DNA of 64,000 bases from the NCBI GenBank assembly GCA_041687395.1, contig JAWLCA010000001.1:1-64000 (forward strand). Reading direction: 5' to 3'. The DNA comes from JAWLCA01 sp041687395 (GTDB lineage Bacteria; Pseudomonadota; Alphaproteobacteria; Rhodobacterales; Rhodobacteraceae). A program made the position numbers and the translations under genes. Of the stretch, positions 39,093 to 48,248 are shown in pieces; position 1 is the stretch's first letter; every line of letters starts with the position of its first letter. The notes under the pieces are model-generated. The model saw nothing but the letters and a program-made list of their open reading frames with translations. It was not told the origin of the DNA and searched no databases.

Positions 39093-39611
39093 TCAGCCGC
39101 GCAGGCGGGACAGCCATCCTTTTTTCTTCGTCTCTGCGTGAGCGGCGTCCACGCCTTCGGGCTCTGGCTCGGGCGGGGCGACATGGTTCTGGAAATTGTC
39201 GAAGAACTGATCGGCGAGCTTGCGCGCCACCCCGTCGATCAGCCGCGAGCCGAGCTGCGCAAGCTTCCCGCCCACGCTGGCCTGAACGTCGTATTCCAGA
39301 AGCGTGCCACCCTCGTCGTCCGACAACTTCACGTCGGCCCCGCCCTTGGCGAAGCCGGCCGCTCCGCCCTTCCCCTCGCCCGCGATGCGGTAGCTTTCCT
39401 TCGGAACCACGTCCGTCAGCGTGACCTTGCCCTTGAAGGTCGCCTTCACGGGGCCGATCTTCTGGGTGACGGTGGCCTCGAACCCCTCTTCGGCCGAACC
39501 GCTCAGGTCGGAGCAGCCGGGGATCGACGCCCGCAGCACCTCGGGATCGTTCAGCGCCGTCCAGACCGTGGCGCGGTCCGCAGCGATCAGCCGCGAGCCC
39601 TTGAGTTCCAT
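39093..39611 (-). CDS. coxG: CoxG/SRPBCC-family protein
   Basis: A 172-residue protein with an SRPBCC lipid- or quinone-binding fold: MELKGSRLIAADRATVWTAL, then VLRASIPGCSDL, and a central GEGKGGAAGFAKGGADV. The C-terminal tail is charged and hydrophobic. CoxG proteins have been linked to membrane attachment and quinone coupling of CO dehydrogenase. It is the first gene of the minus-strand cox operon. Confidence 0.85.
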   Translation of the reverse strand: MELKGSRLIAADRATVWTALNDPEVLRASIPGCSDLSGSAEEGFEATVTQKIGPVKATFKGKVTLTDVVPKESYRIAGEGKGGAAGFAKGGADVKLSDDEGGTLLEYDVQASVGGKLAQLGSRLIDGVARKLADQFFDNFQNHVAPPEPEPEGVDAAHAETKKKGWLSRLRG

Positions 39612-39713
39612 ACGATCATCCTCCCTCCGTTGCCGCGATCAATGCCGATTCTGGCGCCGCACGCAATACGCCAAGCTGCCGCGCGGGCGTCCGTCAGGCC
39701 GGCGGCATCTCTG

Positions 39714-40160
39714 TCACGACCCCGCGTTCAGTAGCGATATCATGCGTCGCACGGCCAACTCATATCCCTCGACCCCGAACCCGGCGATCACCCCGTCGGC
39801 CCGGTGGGACACATAGGAATGGTGGCGGAACCCCTCGCGCCGGTGAATGTTCGAGACATGGACCTCGAGCACGTGACCGTCGAATGCGTTGAGCGCATCG
39901 AGGATCGCGATCGACGTGTGCGAGAATGCGCCGGGGTTGATGATGATGCCGTCGGTCTGTCCGCGCGCTTGCTGGACCCAGTCGATCAACTCGTATTCGC
40001 GGTTGGACTGGTGAAACTGCAGCGCCAACCCAGCCGGTTCCGCGAGCGCCCTGCAGGCCGCCTCCACACCGGCCAGCGTCTCGTACCCGTAGATCTCTGG
40101 CTGGCGCTGGCCCAGCAGGTTCAGGTTCGGCCCGTTCAGGACCAGCACAGCCTTCGTCAT
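39714..40160 (-). CDS. aroQ: type II 3-dehydroquinate dehydratase
   Basis: A 148-residue cytoplasmic shikimate-pathway enzyme. The blocks VLNGPNLNLLGQRQPEIYG (catalytic Tyr24), INPGAFSHTSIAILDAL and HVSNIHRREGFRHHSYVSH are diagnostic. ATG 40160 is chosen because the protein begins MTKAVLVLNGPN; the upstream frame is spurious. It is divergent from the oxidoreductase at 40338. Confidence 0.95.
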   Translation of the reverse strand: MTKAVLVLNGPNLNLLGQRQPEIYGYETLAGVEAACRALAEPAGLALQFHQSNREYELIDWVQQARGQTDGIIINPGAFSHTSIAILDALNAFDGHVLEVHVSNIHRREGFRHHSYVSHRADGVIAGFGVEGYELAVRRMISLLNAGS

Positions 40161-40337
40161 CGGTCTTCCCTGTTCGCGTCGCTGCAAGAGTGTGGCGCCG
40201 GGGCGGGGCAAGTCAACCATCCCTTGCCCACAGCCGGGCTCGTGTCGTTTTCCCTTTCCAACAGGTCGGGCCGATCCTCGCAGATCGCGCGCCCTCTGGC
40301 ATCTAGGGGGCGCGAAGTGGTGCGAGGGGGCGGTGCG

Positions 40338-42833
40338 ATGAAAACCCATGTGAAGGCGCTAGTGGTGGGCGGCGGGGCTGTCGGCACCGGCATCGCCTAT
40401 CATCTGGCCAAGGCTGGCTGGGACACCATGCTGGTGGAGCGGGACGAACTGACCTCGGGCTCCACCTGGCATGCGGCGGGGCTTCTTCCCCTGTTCAACA
40501 TGGGTTACGCGACCAGCCATATACACGACTATTCGGTGCGGTTCTACAAGGGCCTGGAGGCCGAGACCGGGCTGAACCCCGGCTTCTACGTCGTCGGGAA
40601 CCTGCGCATGGCGCAGACCGATGCGCGGATGGACGAATACATGCTCTATTCCGCCACCGCCGAGACGGTCGGGGTCGAGCACGAGTTTCTGACGCCCCCC
40701 CAGATCAAGGACCGCTGGCCGCTTCTGCGCACGGACGATCTGAAGGGTGCCCTGTTTCACCCGACCGACGGCTACATCAACCCTGCGGATGTCACGCAGG
40801 CCATGGCCAAGGGCGCGCGCCAACTGGGCGCCACGATCGAGCGGCGTATCCAGGTCAACGGCTACCGCTGGACCGGCAGCGAATGGATCGTGACCTGCGC
40901 GCGCATGGTGGAACAGGGTGGAAACCTCGTCACCTCGGACGAAGTCTCCGAGATCACGGCCGAACACGTCGTTACGGCAACCGGGAACCACGCGCAGCGC
41001 ACTGCGCGGCTTCTGGGTATCAAGATCCCGGCCATTCCGGTCGAGCATCAGTATATCGTCACCGAACCCGACCCCGCGCTGGTCGAATGGCGAAAGACCA
41101 ATCCGCAGCATCCGGTTCTGCGCGACGCTGACGCGAAGTGGTACGTGCGCGAGGAACGCGGCGGCTGGATCCTCGGCCCCTACGAGCGCAACGCGCCTGC
41201 CCGCTTCCTTTACGATGTGCCCGAGAGCTTCCGCGCCGACCTCTTCCCCCTCGACCTGGAGCGGATCGAAGAGGAATACATGTCGATGATCCATCGTATG
41301 CCGTCGTCCGAAACGGTGGGTCTGAAGGACGACTACAACGGCCCGATCTGCTACACGCCAGACGGCAACCCGCTGGTCGGCCCGGCGCCGGGGCTCAGGA
41401 ACATGTGGCTGGCCGAAGGCTTCAGCTTTGGCATCACGGCGGCGGGGGGCACCGGCCATTACCTTGCCCAGATGATGACCCAAGGCGAGGCCGAGATTGA
41501 CATGGCGAGCCTCGATCCCCGTCGCTACGGCGACTGGATGACCACAGAATACGCCGCGCGCAAGAATGAGGAGTGCTACGAGCACGTCTTCATTCTCCAC
41601 CACCCGGACGAAGAGCGCGAAGGCTGCCGTCCGCTGCGCACAGCACCCGCCTATGACCGACAGAAGGCGCAGGGCGCGCAGTTCGGGCAGGTCAATGGCT
41701 GGGAACGGCCGAACTACTACGGCCCCACCGATGCGCCCCAGGGCTTCGATCACGATGCCCGCAGTTTCCGCCGTGGCGGTTGGTGGCAGTACGCCGAGGC
41801 CGAGGCGCGCGCGATCCGCGAAACCGCGGGTCTGATCGACGCCACGGCCTTCACCAAGCATCTGGTACGGGGGCCAGGGGCGACTGCCTTCCTTGATTGG
41901 TTCACGACCAACAAGCTGCCGGCGGTGGGTCGCATCAACCTGACCTATGCGCTGACACCGACCGGCACCACGCGGACGGAATACACCATCGTCCGTCTGG
42001 CCGAACATGAATACTACCTGATCAGTGCGGGCGCTTGGACCGCTTATGACGGCGACTACCTGCGCAAATGCGCCGAGGACCGGATGACCGATTTCGGCTG
42101 GATCGAAATCCATGACGTGACGACCCAATGGGGTGTGTTCGCGCTCGCCGGCCCGAACAGCCGCGCGATCCTCTACGACGTCATCCGTGACCGCGATCCT
42201 GACACGGTGCTATCGAACAAGCGCTTCCCGTGGCTGTCGATGCGCAACATCGAGCTTGGAATGTGCCCGGTCCGCGCCGTGCGCGTGGCCTACACGGGAG
42301 AGCTTGGCTGGGAGTTGCACCACCCCATCGAGATGCAGAATTACCTGTGGGATCTGCTGGTTCCCGCAGGCGAGAAGCACGGGATGAAGCTGGTCGGCGC
42401 GCGGGCGCAGAACTGGCTGCGGCAGGAGAAAAGCTACCGCGCCTTCGGCACCGAACTGGGCCGTGACGCCACTCCGATGGAGGCCGGCCTCGACCGTTTC
42501 ATCGATCTGTCCAAGGAGTTTCAGGGCAAGGAGGCGATGCTGGCGACCGGGGTCCGGTCGAAATGCGTCACGCTGCTGATCGACGGACCGGAAGATGCCG
42601 ACCCCTGGGGTCGCGAGGCGCTGTATCATGACGGCGAGAAGGTCGGTCGCCTGACCTCGGGCGGGTGGTCCGTCGCCTTCGGCAAGCAAATCGGCATGGG
42701 CTATGTGCGCCCTGACCTGACGGCCGTGGACACCCGGCTGAAGGTTCGGATGCAGCGGAAATTATGGGACGCCCAGGTTGTGGAAGACAGCCCACACGAT
42801 CCGACCAATGCCCGTATCCGTGCAGACGGCTAG
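40338..42833 (+). CDS. GcvT-domain FAD-dependent oxidoreductase (dimethylglycine/sarcosine dehydrogenase family)
   Basis: An 831-residue two-part enzyme. The N-terminal D-amino-acid-oxidase-like FAD domain has VVGGGAVGTGIAYHLAKAGW and ERDELTSGSTWHAAGL. The C-terminal aminomethyltransferase (folate-binding) domain has VRGPGATAFLDWF, LAGPNSRAILYDVI and YTGELGWELH. Such proteins demethylate N-methylated glycines and pass the one-carbon unit to tetrahydrofolate. The exact substrate cannot be fixed. It ends with a four-base convergent overlap on the next minus-strand gene. Confidence 0.88.
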   Translation: MKTHVKALVVGGGAVGTGIAYHLAKAGWDTMLVERDELTSGSTWHAAGLLPLFNMGYATSHIHDYSVRFYKGLEAETGLNPGFYVVGNLRMAQTDARMDEYMLYSATAETVGVEHEFLTPPQIKDRWPLLRTDDLKGALFHPTDGYINPADVTQAMAKGARQLGATIERRIQVNGYRWTGSEWIVTCARMVEQGGNLVTSDEVSEITAEHVVTATGNHAQRTARLLGIKIPAIPVEHQYIVTEPDPALVEWRKTNPQHPVLRDADAKWYVREERGGWILGPYERNAPARFLYDVPESFRADLFPLDLERIEEEYMSMIHRMPSSETVGLKDDYNGPICYTPDGNPLVGPAPGLRNMWLAEGFSFGITAAGGTGHYLAQMMTQGEAEIDMASLDPRRYGDWMTTEYAARKNEECYEHVFILHHPDEEREGCRPLRTAPAYDRQKAQGAQFGQVNGWERPNYYGPTDAPQGFDHDARSFRRGGWWQYAEAEARAIRETAGLIDATAFTKHLVRGPGATAFLDWFTTNKLPAVGRINLTYALTPTGTTRTEYTIVRLAEHEYYLISAGAWTAYDGDYLRKCAEDRMTDFGWIEIHDVTTQWGVFALAGPNSRAILYDVIRDRDPDTVLSNKRFPWLSMRNIELGMCPVRAVRVAYTGELGWELHHPIEMQNYLWDLLVPAGEKHGMKLVGARAQNWLRQEKSYRAFGTELGRDATPMEAGLDRFIDLSKEFQGKEAMLATGVRSKCVTLLIDGPEDADPWGREALYHDGEKVGRLTSGGWSVAFGKQIGMGYVRPDLTAVDTRLKVRMQRKLWDAQVVEDSPHDPTNARIRADG

Positions 42834-43702
42834 GACAGGAACCCGCTGTAGAAGGCTCGCAGCTTGTCCTGCATCGGCCCCAGGGTGGCGGCAGACCAGA
42901 TCAGCACGCGGCCCTTCCGGTCAGTGATACGTCCGCCTTCGGGCAGGGCAAGAAGTGCCTCGGGCTTGATCGACGGACTGTTCAGTGTCACCGCCAATTG
43001 TCGCGCCCGTCGGCGCCGCACCCAGGGCAGGCGCGCCTTGAGATAAAGCCATGGCGGGATGCGGGACATGTATTCCCCAGTAAATTTCACCGCGAACGAG
43101 CTCGGCAGTGCAACCAGATGGGATTGCGCTGCCCAACTGATGTAACGGTCATCAGCGCCGTGAGGCTTGAAGGTTTTCTTGTGCAAAGCCCACGTTTTTC
43201 GGAAGCGCGCGGCGATGTAGGCGCTCTCCGGAGGGTGAAAGATCACGACGGAGGAATTTCCTCGATCAAACCGGCGCCCCGCCGAAAGAAGCGCGATGAT
43301 GCGACCAAGCTTGCCAAAACGTATGATGGTGTTTGGTATCATCAGGATAGCGCGTCGGTCCTGCAGCAACGATACGCCTTGCCCGATATCGCCAAGGATT
43401 ACCGTATCCAGATCGACATAGACCGTCGGCAGGTCATCCGGCAGAACCCCGCTCTCGAACATCGCGAGCTTCGCCTGACAGCCGGAGCGGCGAAACTCCT
43501 CTTGCAGAAAGAACTCGGGAAACGGGCAGATCACGACCTCGGGGTCGAGGCCGGGCTTTTCGGCCTCGGTAATCAGGCAGAATCGCGGCGCGGTCTCCGC
43601 ATGGCGCCGGACGGCTGCGACAAGCGTGTTCAGATAATCCACACCGTAACGGTCGCCCCAGCAGACCATTGCGCACTGCCAGGTTGGGGACTCAGCGGGC
43701 AT
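42830..43702 (-). CDS. glycosyltransferase-like protein (GT-A-like)
   Basis: A 290-residue protein beginning MPAESPTWQCAMVCWGDRYG, with FCLITEAEKPGL and the DxD-like motif YVDLDTVILGDI (near residues 95-106) that binds metal and nucleotide sugar in GT-A enzymes. The C-terminal region is basic. Family assignment rests on the fold pattern. No other polysaccharide genes are nearby, so acceptor and sugar are unknown. Confidence 0.6.
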   Translation of the reverse strand: MPAESPTWQCAMVCWGDRYGVDYLNTLVAAVRRHAETAPRFCLITEAEKPGLDPEVVICPFPEFFLQEEFRRSGCQAKLAMFESGVLPDDLPTVYVDLDTVILGDIGQGVSLLQDRRAILMIPNTIIRFGKLGRIIALLSAGRRFDRGNSSVVIFHPPESAYIAARFRKTWALHKKTFKPHGADDRYISWAAQSHLVALPSSFAVKFTGEYMSRIPPWLYLKARLPWVRRRRARQLAVTLNSPSIKPEALLALPEGGRITDRKGRVLIWSAATLGPMQDKLRAFYSGFLS

Positions 43703-43750
43703 TGGCGCCTCGGGACTTGCTTTTCGGTCGGCATCGTTGTGGCAGGGGGA

Positions 43751-44608
43751 TCACTCGGCAGCAAGCCGAACATCCCGCCTGCCGATCGCTGCTATGCCGG
43801 CAGTGATCTGCGCGATCAGCGTCCGGACGTCCTCGAAGCAGGCCTTGGGTTCGACCGTCCGTTCGTCCATGTAGAGCGCGCGGTCGATTTCCAGTTGGAG
43901 CACGTGCTGGTGCTTGGAGGGGCGACCGTAGTGCTGCGTCACATACGCACCCGCGAACGGAGCGTTTCGCACGACGCGCAGGCCCGCGCCACGGATGATC
44001 GATTCCACGGCCTCCACGACGGCCGGCGAGGCCGAGGCGCCGAAACGGTCCCCCAGAACGATCTCGGGCTTCGGTGCGTTTCGCAGACCGCAGCTTTCGA
44101 TCGCCTCATGCGGCATCGAATGGCAGTCGATCAGGATCGCTTCGCCGAAGAAAGTCAGGTGCTCGTCAAGAAGCTGCTGCAGGGTCCGGTGGTAGGGGTG
44201 CCACACGGTGTCGATACGGGCGCGGGCCTCGGACAGTGACAGCTTGCCGCGATAGATTGCCCGGCCGTTGGCGACGACACGCGGGATCACCCCGAGGCCG
44301 GATCCGACGCGCGGATTCATCGCCAGCGCCCGCACCCCCTCGATCAGCGCAGGATCAAGCTCGTCCGCGCTTCGGTTCAGGTCGACATAGGCCCGCGGCG
44401 CCAGCGCCCGCAGCAGCGGCGCGCCGTGCTGCGGGGCCGTCGCGAACAGGTCGTCGACGAAAGCATCTTCCGACGATCGCAGGGTCCTGCGGTCGAGCAC
44501 CGTGCGGGCCAGGAAATCCGCCGCGTAGTCGCGGCCCGAATGCGGGGATGCGAAGACCACGGAACTCTGCCGTTCGGACGGCGGATCAAGGCGAAAGGGT
44601 GGCGTCAT
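43751..44608 (-). CDS. N-formylglutamate amidohydrolase family protein
   Basis: A 285-residue hydrolase. ASPHSGRDYAADFL at the N-terminus and ILIDCHSMPHEAIES in the middle hold the metal-binding acidic and His residues of the family, and SKHQHVLQLEIDRALYM is its C-terminal signature. It would release glutamate from N-formylglutamate (histidine degradation) or act on a related N-acyl amino acid. No other hut genes are in the window. Confidence 0.85.
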   Translation of the reverse strand: MTPPFRLDPPSERQSSVVFASPHSGRDYAADFLARTVLDRRTLRSSEDAFVDDLFATAPQHGAPLLRALAPRAYVDLNRSADELDPALIEGVRALAMNPRVGSGLGVIPRVVANGRAIYRGKLSLSEARARIDTVWHPYHRTLQQLLDEHLTFFGEAILIDCHSMPHEAIESCGLRNAPKPEIVLGDRFGASASPAVVEAVESIIRGAGLRVVRNAPFAGAYVTQHYGRPSKHQHVLQLEIDRALYMDERTVEPKACFEDVRTLIAQITAGIAAIGRRDVRLAAE

Positions 44609-44747
44609 GCTTCGTACTCCATCAGCAACCTTATAGCGTGGCTTTGCGGCTTGCCAAAACCTCTTGAAGAGTTTTTCGATTCCCTTTAATGACCCCCAAC
44701 CGACGCGGTTCTGCCCGCGTTGTTTTGTTTTCGGGCAGGTCGCAATC

Positions 44748-44822
<75 letters not shown>

Positions 44823-44885
44823 TCACCGCCCCTGACGGGGCACCGACGAACCAGGCGCGGACGCGCCGCGACAAGGAGACGGCCG

Positions 44886-45011
44886 ATGAAGGTCAAGAAC
44901 TCGCTTCGCTCGCTGAAGTTGCGTCACCGCGACTGTCAGATCGTGCGCCGCAAGGGCCGCGTCTATGTGATCAACAAGACGCAAAAGCGCTACAAGGCCC
45001 GTCAGGGCTGA
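44886..45011 (+). CDS. rpmJ: 50S ribosomal protein L36
   Basis: A 41-residue L36 beginning MKVKNSLRSLKLRHRDCQIV and ending KRYKARQG. It is the longer, zinc-motif-poor variant, with a single Cys rather than the C-x2-C set. It is preceded by ACAAGGAGACGG, a strong ribosome binding site. Too short for many gene callers, but clear by sequence. It lies 63 bases after tRNA-Val. Confidence 0.95.
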   Translation: MKVKNSLRSLKLRHRDCQIVRRKGRVYVINKTQKRYKARQG

Positions 45012-45035
45012 GCAGACCGCAGCGACGAATTCGGC

Positions 45036-45060
45036 GCCGCCGCACCTGGGTGTCGGCGGC
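45036..45060. terminator. intrinsic terminator after rpmJ
   Basis: GCCGCCGCACC and GGTG-T-CGGCGGC form a long stem with one bulged T and a TG loop, followed by CCTTTCGTTT. It sits between converging rpmJ and bhcR. Confidence 0.7.
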
Positions 45061-45077
45061 CCTTTCGTTTCGGATTG

Positions 45078-45890
45078 TCAGGGCACGATCCCACCGGTGG
45101 CCTTGGTCACCTCGTCGGCGGCTTGCCTGACGAGCGCCCCGATCCGCCCCGCATCGTCGAGCGGGATGCGAAACGATGGGCCCGAAACCGACAATCCCGC
45201 GATCGGTTCCCCGTGTGCATTGAAGATCGGCGCGGCAATGCAGCGCATGCCCTCTGCCCGCTCCTGGTCGTCGATGGCGAAGCCGCGCGCCCGTATATCC
45301 GCAAGATTCTCGAGTAGCGATTCGACCTGCGTCAGCGACGCGGGCGTATAGCCCTGCATGCCGGTCTTTTCCACGATTCGCCGCACGCGGTCTTCGGGAT
45401 ACCAGGCAAGCAGAGCCTTGCCGATTCCCGACACATGCATCGGGCTCTTGGTGCCCGGCGGAAAGAAGGCGCGAATGGCCTCGTGCGTTTCCACCTGGGT
45501 CAGGAACAGCACCTCGTCCTGGCTTTCGATGCCAAGGTTCGCTGTCTCGCCGGTGGCGCGCATCAGGTCCTGCATCGCGGCGCGGGCGCGATCGGCAACC
45601 CGGGTGCGGCGCAGAAAGGCGGATCCGATGCGCCACGCCCCGGCGCCGATATGCCAAAGCTGACCGGTTGGTTCGACCTCGACGATGTCATGGGCTTGCA
45701 AGGTGGTGAGCACGCGATAGACCGTGGCGGGCGACTGATCGGTGCGCTGCGCCAGTTCGGTGAGTGTCAGACCCGGCCCATCGGCCACCGCAGCAAGAAT
45801 GCCCATCGCGCGGTCGAGCGACTGCACGGTGTTCTGCTCCGTCTTGTCGTGAAACGACTTCGGGCGCCCTCGGGCGCGGGTCTCGGCCAA
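45078..45890 (-). CDS. bhcR: IclR-family regulator of the beta-hydroxyaspartate cycle
   Basis: A 270-residue IclR regulator. A winged helix near residues 24-85 (TVQSLDRAMGILAAV, LTELAQRTDQSPATVYRVL) precedes an IclR effector domain (MHVSGIGKALLAWYPEDRV, AAPIFNAHGEPIAGLSVSG). It is divergent from bhcABCD, as in known clusters, where BhcR senses glyoxylate and controls the operon. The start is TTG 45890, supported by AAAGGAG nine bases upstream. Confidence 0.88.
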   Translation of the reverse strand: MAETRARGRPKSFHDKTEQNTVQSLDRAMGILAAVADGPGLTLTELAQRTDQSPATVYRVLTTLQAHDIVEVEPTGQLWHIGAGAWRIGSAFLRRTRVADRARAAMQDLMRATGETANLGIESQDEVLFLTQVETHEAIRAFFPPGTKSPMHVSGIGKALLAWYPEDRVRRIVEKTGMQGYTPASLTQVESLLENLADIRARGFAIDDQERAEGMRCIAAPIFNAHGEPIAGLSVSGPSFRIPLDDAGRIGALVRQAADEVTKATGGIVP

Positions 45891-45914
45891 GATTCGGCTC
45901 CTTTCGCAGGTGCA

Positions 45915-45962
45915 GCGAAAAACGGTTTCGCATGCTGAAAAACAGAATAGGTATAGTTTTCA
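45915..45962. promoter_or_regulatory. candidate BhcR operator region
   Basis: GCGAAA-AACGG-TTTCGC (45915-45931) is an inverted repeat. TGAAAA (45936-45941) and TTTTCA (45957-45962) form a second. GAAAAAC recurs at 45917 and 45937, 20 bp apart. The stretch 45930-46010 is strikingly AT-rich for this genome. Confidence 0.5.
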
Positions 45963-46063
45963 AAAAGTAAAGTCATTTTTCGACTGTCAAAAAAAGATTT
46001 CAAAAAAATTGAAGCCGAGGGTCGGGTCCGCTACACCGTCAACACCGTTAGGGAGGAAAGCCC

Positions 46064-47254
46064 ATGTCGTTCCAGAACCCCGTCTTCATTCCCGGCCCGA
46101 CGAATATCCCCGAGGAGATTCGCAAGGCCTGCGACCAGCCGACCATCGACCATCGGTCGCCCACATTCGCGCGCATGTTCAAACCGGCAGTGGCCGGTGT
46201 GCGGCGCGTAATGCGCATGACCGAGGGCGAGGTCATCATCCTGCCGTCCACCGGGACCGGCGGCTGGGAGGCGGCGATCAGCAACACCTTGAGCGCCGGG
46301 GACACCGTGCTTGCCGCGCGGTTCGGCATGTTCAGCCACCGCTGGATCGACATGTGCCAGAGGCATGGTCTGGACGTGCAGATCATCGAGACGCCCTGGG
46401 GCCAGGGCGCTCCGCTTGGTGAGATCGAGGCCGCGCTGAAGGCCGACACGGGCCACAAGATCAAGGCGGTTCTGGCCACGCACAACGAGACCGCGACCGG
46501 CGTGAAGTCCGACATCGCGGGAATGCGCGCCGCGTTGGATGCAGCGCGACACCCCGCGATGTTGTTTGTCGATGGCGTCTCATCAATCGGCTCGATGCCG
46601 TTCGAGATGAGCGCCTGGGGTGTGGACATCGCGGTGGCCGGATCGCAGAAGGGCTTCATGCTGCCCGCGGGTCTGGCGATCCTGGGAGGCAGCCCGAAGG
46701 CCCTCGTGGCGATGGAGGCGGCAACCCTGCCGCGCACGTTCTTTGATTTCCGCGACATGTTGAAGTCCTATGCAACGGGCGGTTATCCCTACACGCCGGC
46801 CGTGGGATTGATTGCCGGGTTGGCGAAATCGATCGAGATGCTCGAGGACGAGGGGCTGGAAAACGTCTACGCCCGCCACCATCGGCTTGCCGAAGGCGTG
46901 CGCCGCGCGGTCGCCGCTTGGGGACTGAAGCCATGCGCCGCTTCCGCCGACCTCTATTCGGACACCGTCACCGCCGTCGTGGTGCCCGATGGCTGCAACG
47001 GCACCGACCTTGTGAAGCTGGCGGCCGACAAATACGGTGTGGCCTTCGGCGTCGGTCTGGGGGAGGTTGCGGGCAAGGTGTTCCGCATCGGCCATCTGGG
47101 CATGCTGACCGACGTCATGGTGCTGTCGGGCCTTGCCACAGCCGAGATGTGCATGGCCGATCTGGGCTGGAAAATACGCCTTGGCTCTGGCGTCGCCGCC
47201 GCGCAGGAATACTTTCGTACCAGTGGCGCCGCCACGCTGAGCGCTGCAGCCTGA
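46064..47254 (+). CDS. bhcA: L-aspartate--glyoxylate aminotransferase
   Basis: A 396-residue fold-type I PLP aminotransferase of the serine-glyoxylate type. It begins MSFQNPVFIPGPTNIPEEIR, has FVDGVSSIGSMPFEMSAWGV, and the PLP lysine in AGSQKGFMLPAGL (Lys196). It aminates glyoxylate to glycine using aspartate, the first step of the beta-hydroxyaspartate cycle. Role is assigned from the intact bhcRABCD order. A ribosome binding site (GGGAGGAAAG) precedes ATG 46064. Confidence 0.9.
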   Translation: MSFQNPVFIPGPTNIPEEIRKACDQPTIDHRSPTFARMFKPAVAGVRRVMRMTEGEVIILPSTGTGGWEAAISNTLSAGDTVLAARFGMFSHRWIDMCQRHGLDVQIIETPWGQGAPLGEIEAALKADTGHKIKAVLATHNETATGVKSDIAGMRAALDAARHPAMLFVDGVSSIGSMPFEMSAWGVDIAVAGSQKGFMLPAGLAILGGSPKALVAMEAATLPRTFFDFRDMLKSYATGGYPYTPAVGLIAGLAKSIEMLEDEGLENVYARHHRLAEGVRRAVAAWGLKPCAASADLYSDTVTAVVVPDGCNGTDLVKLAADKYGVAFGVGLGEVAGKVFRIGHLGMLTDVMVLSGLATAEMCMADLGWKIRLGSGVAAAQEYFRTSGAATLSAAA

Positions 47255-47264
47255 GGGGGACGAG

Positions 47265-48236
47265 ATGAAGGACACCGCAGACATGTACATCCCGACCTTT
47301 GATGACGTGGTGGCCGCGCACGAGCGGATTCGACCCTACATTCATCGAACACCGGTCCTGACGTCGAGTTATTTCAACGATCTGACCGGCGCCACGCTGT
47401 TCTTCAAGTGCGAGAACTTCCAGAAGGCCGGCGCGTTCAAGGTGCGCGGTGCATCGAACGCGGTCTTCGGCCTGCCGGACGACATGCTGGAAAAGGGCGT
47501 GGCCACCCACAGCTCCGGCAACCACGCGCTCAGCCTGTCCTACGCGGCTGGCCGCCGCGGCATTCCCTGCCACGTCGTCATGCCCCGCACGGCACCCGAG
47601 GCGAAGAAAGCCGCCGTGCGCGGTTACGGCGGCATCATCACCGAATGCGAGCCCTCGACCAGCAGCCGCGAGGAGGTCTTTGCCCGCGTGCAGGCCGAGA
47701 CGGGGGCGGAGTTCGTCCATCCCTACAACGATCCGCGCGTGATTGCTGGCCAGGCGACCTGTTCGCGCGAGTTGATGGAGCAGGTGAACGGCCTGGATGC
47801 GGTGATCGCGCCGATCGGTGGTGGCGGCATGGTGTCGGGCACCTGTCTTACACTGTCGAACACGGCGCCCAACGTGGAGATCTACGCGGCCGAGCCCGAG
47901 CAGGCCGACGACGCATATCGCAGCTTCAAGGCTGGCCACATCATCGCCGACGACGCGCCGAACACGGTGGCTGACGGGCTCAAGGTTCCGCTGAAGGATC
48001 TGACCTGGCACTTCGTCAAGAACCACGTCACCGATATCCTGACCGCGAGCGAGCAGGAGATCATCGACGCGATGAAGATCACCTGGGAGCGGATGAAGAT
48101 CGTGATCGAGGCCAGCTGCGCCGTGCCGCTGGCCACGATCCTGAAGAACCCTGAGACGTTCCGCGGCAAGCGCGTGGGCGTCATCATCACCGGCGGCAAT
48201 GTCGATCTCGACAAGCTGCCATGGATCAAGAGCTGA
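47265..48236 (+). CDS. bhcB: beta-hydroxyaspartate dehydratase
   Basis: A 323-residue PLP-dependent dehydratase of the serine/threonine dehydratase family. The PLP lysine is in ENFQKAGAFKVRGASNAVFG, the phosphate cup is PIGGGGMVSGTCLTL, and SSGNHALSLSYAAGRRG holds the Asn loop. In the cycle it removes water from (2R,3S)-beta-hydroxyaspartate to give iminosuccinate. ATG 47265 is ten bases after the bhcA stop. Confidence 0.9.
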   Translation: MKDTADMYIPTFDDVVAAHERIRPYIHRTPVLTSSYFNDLTGATLFFKCENFQKAGAFKVRGASNAVFGLPDDMLEKGVATHSSGNHALSLSYAAGRRGIPCHVVMPRTAPEAKKAAVRGYGGIITECEPSTSSREEVFARVQAETGAEFVHPYNDPRVIAGQATCSRELMEQVNGLDAVIAPIGGGGMVSGTCLTLSNTAPNVEIYAAEPEQADDAYRSFKAGHIIADDAPNTVADGLKVPLKDLTWHFVKNHVTDILTASEQEIIDAMKITWERMKIVIEASCAVPLATILKNPETFRGKRVGVIITGGNVDLDKLPWIKS

Positions 48237-48248
48237 GGGAGGCGAGAA

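Noticed and set aside
39804..40337. long N-terminal extension of the DMGDH-type gene
   Set aside because: It runs antisense through aroQ. The FAD motif starts right after ATG 40338.
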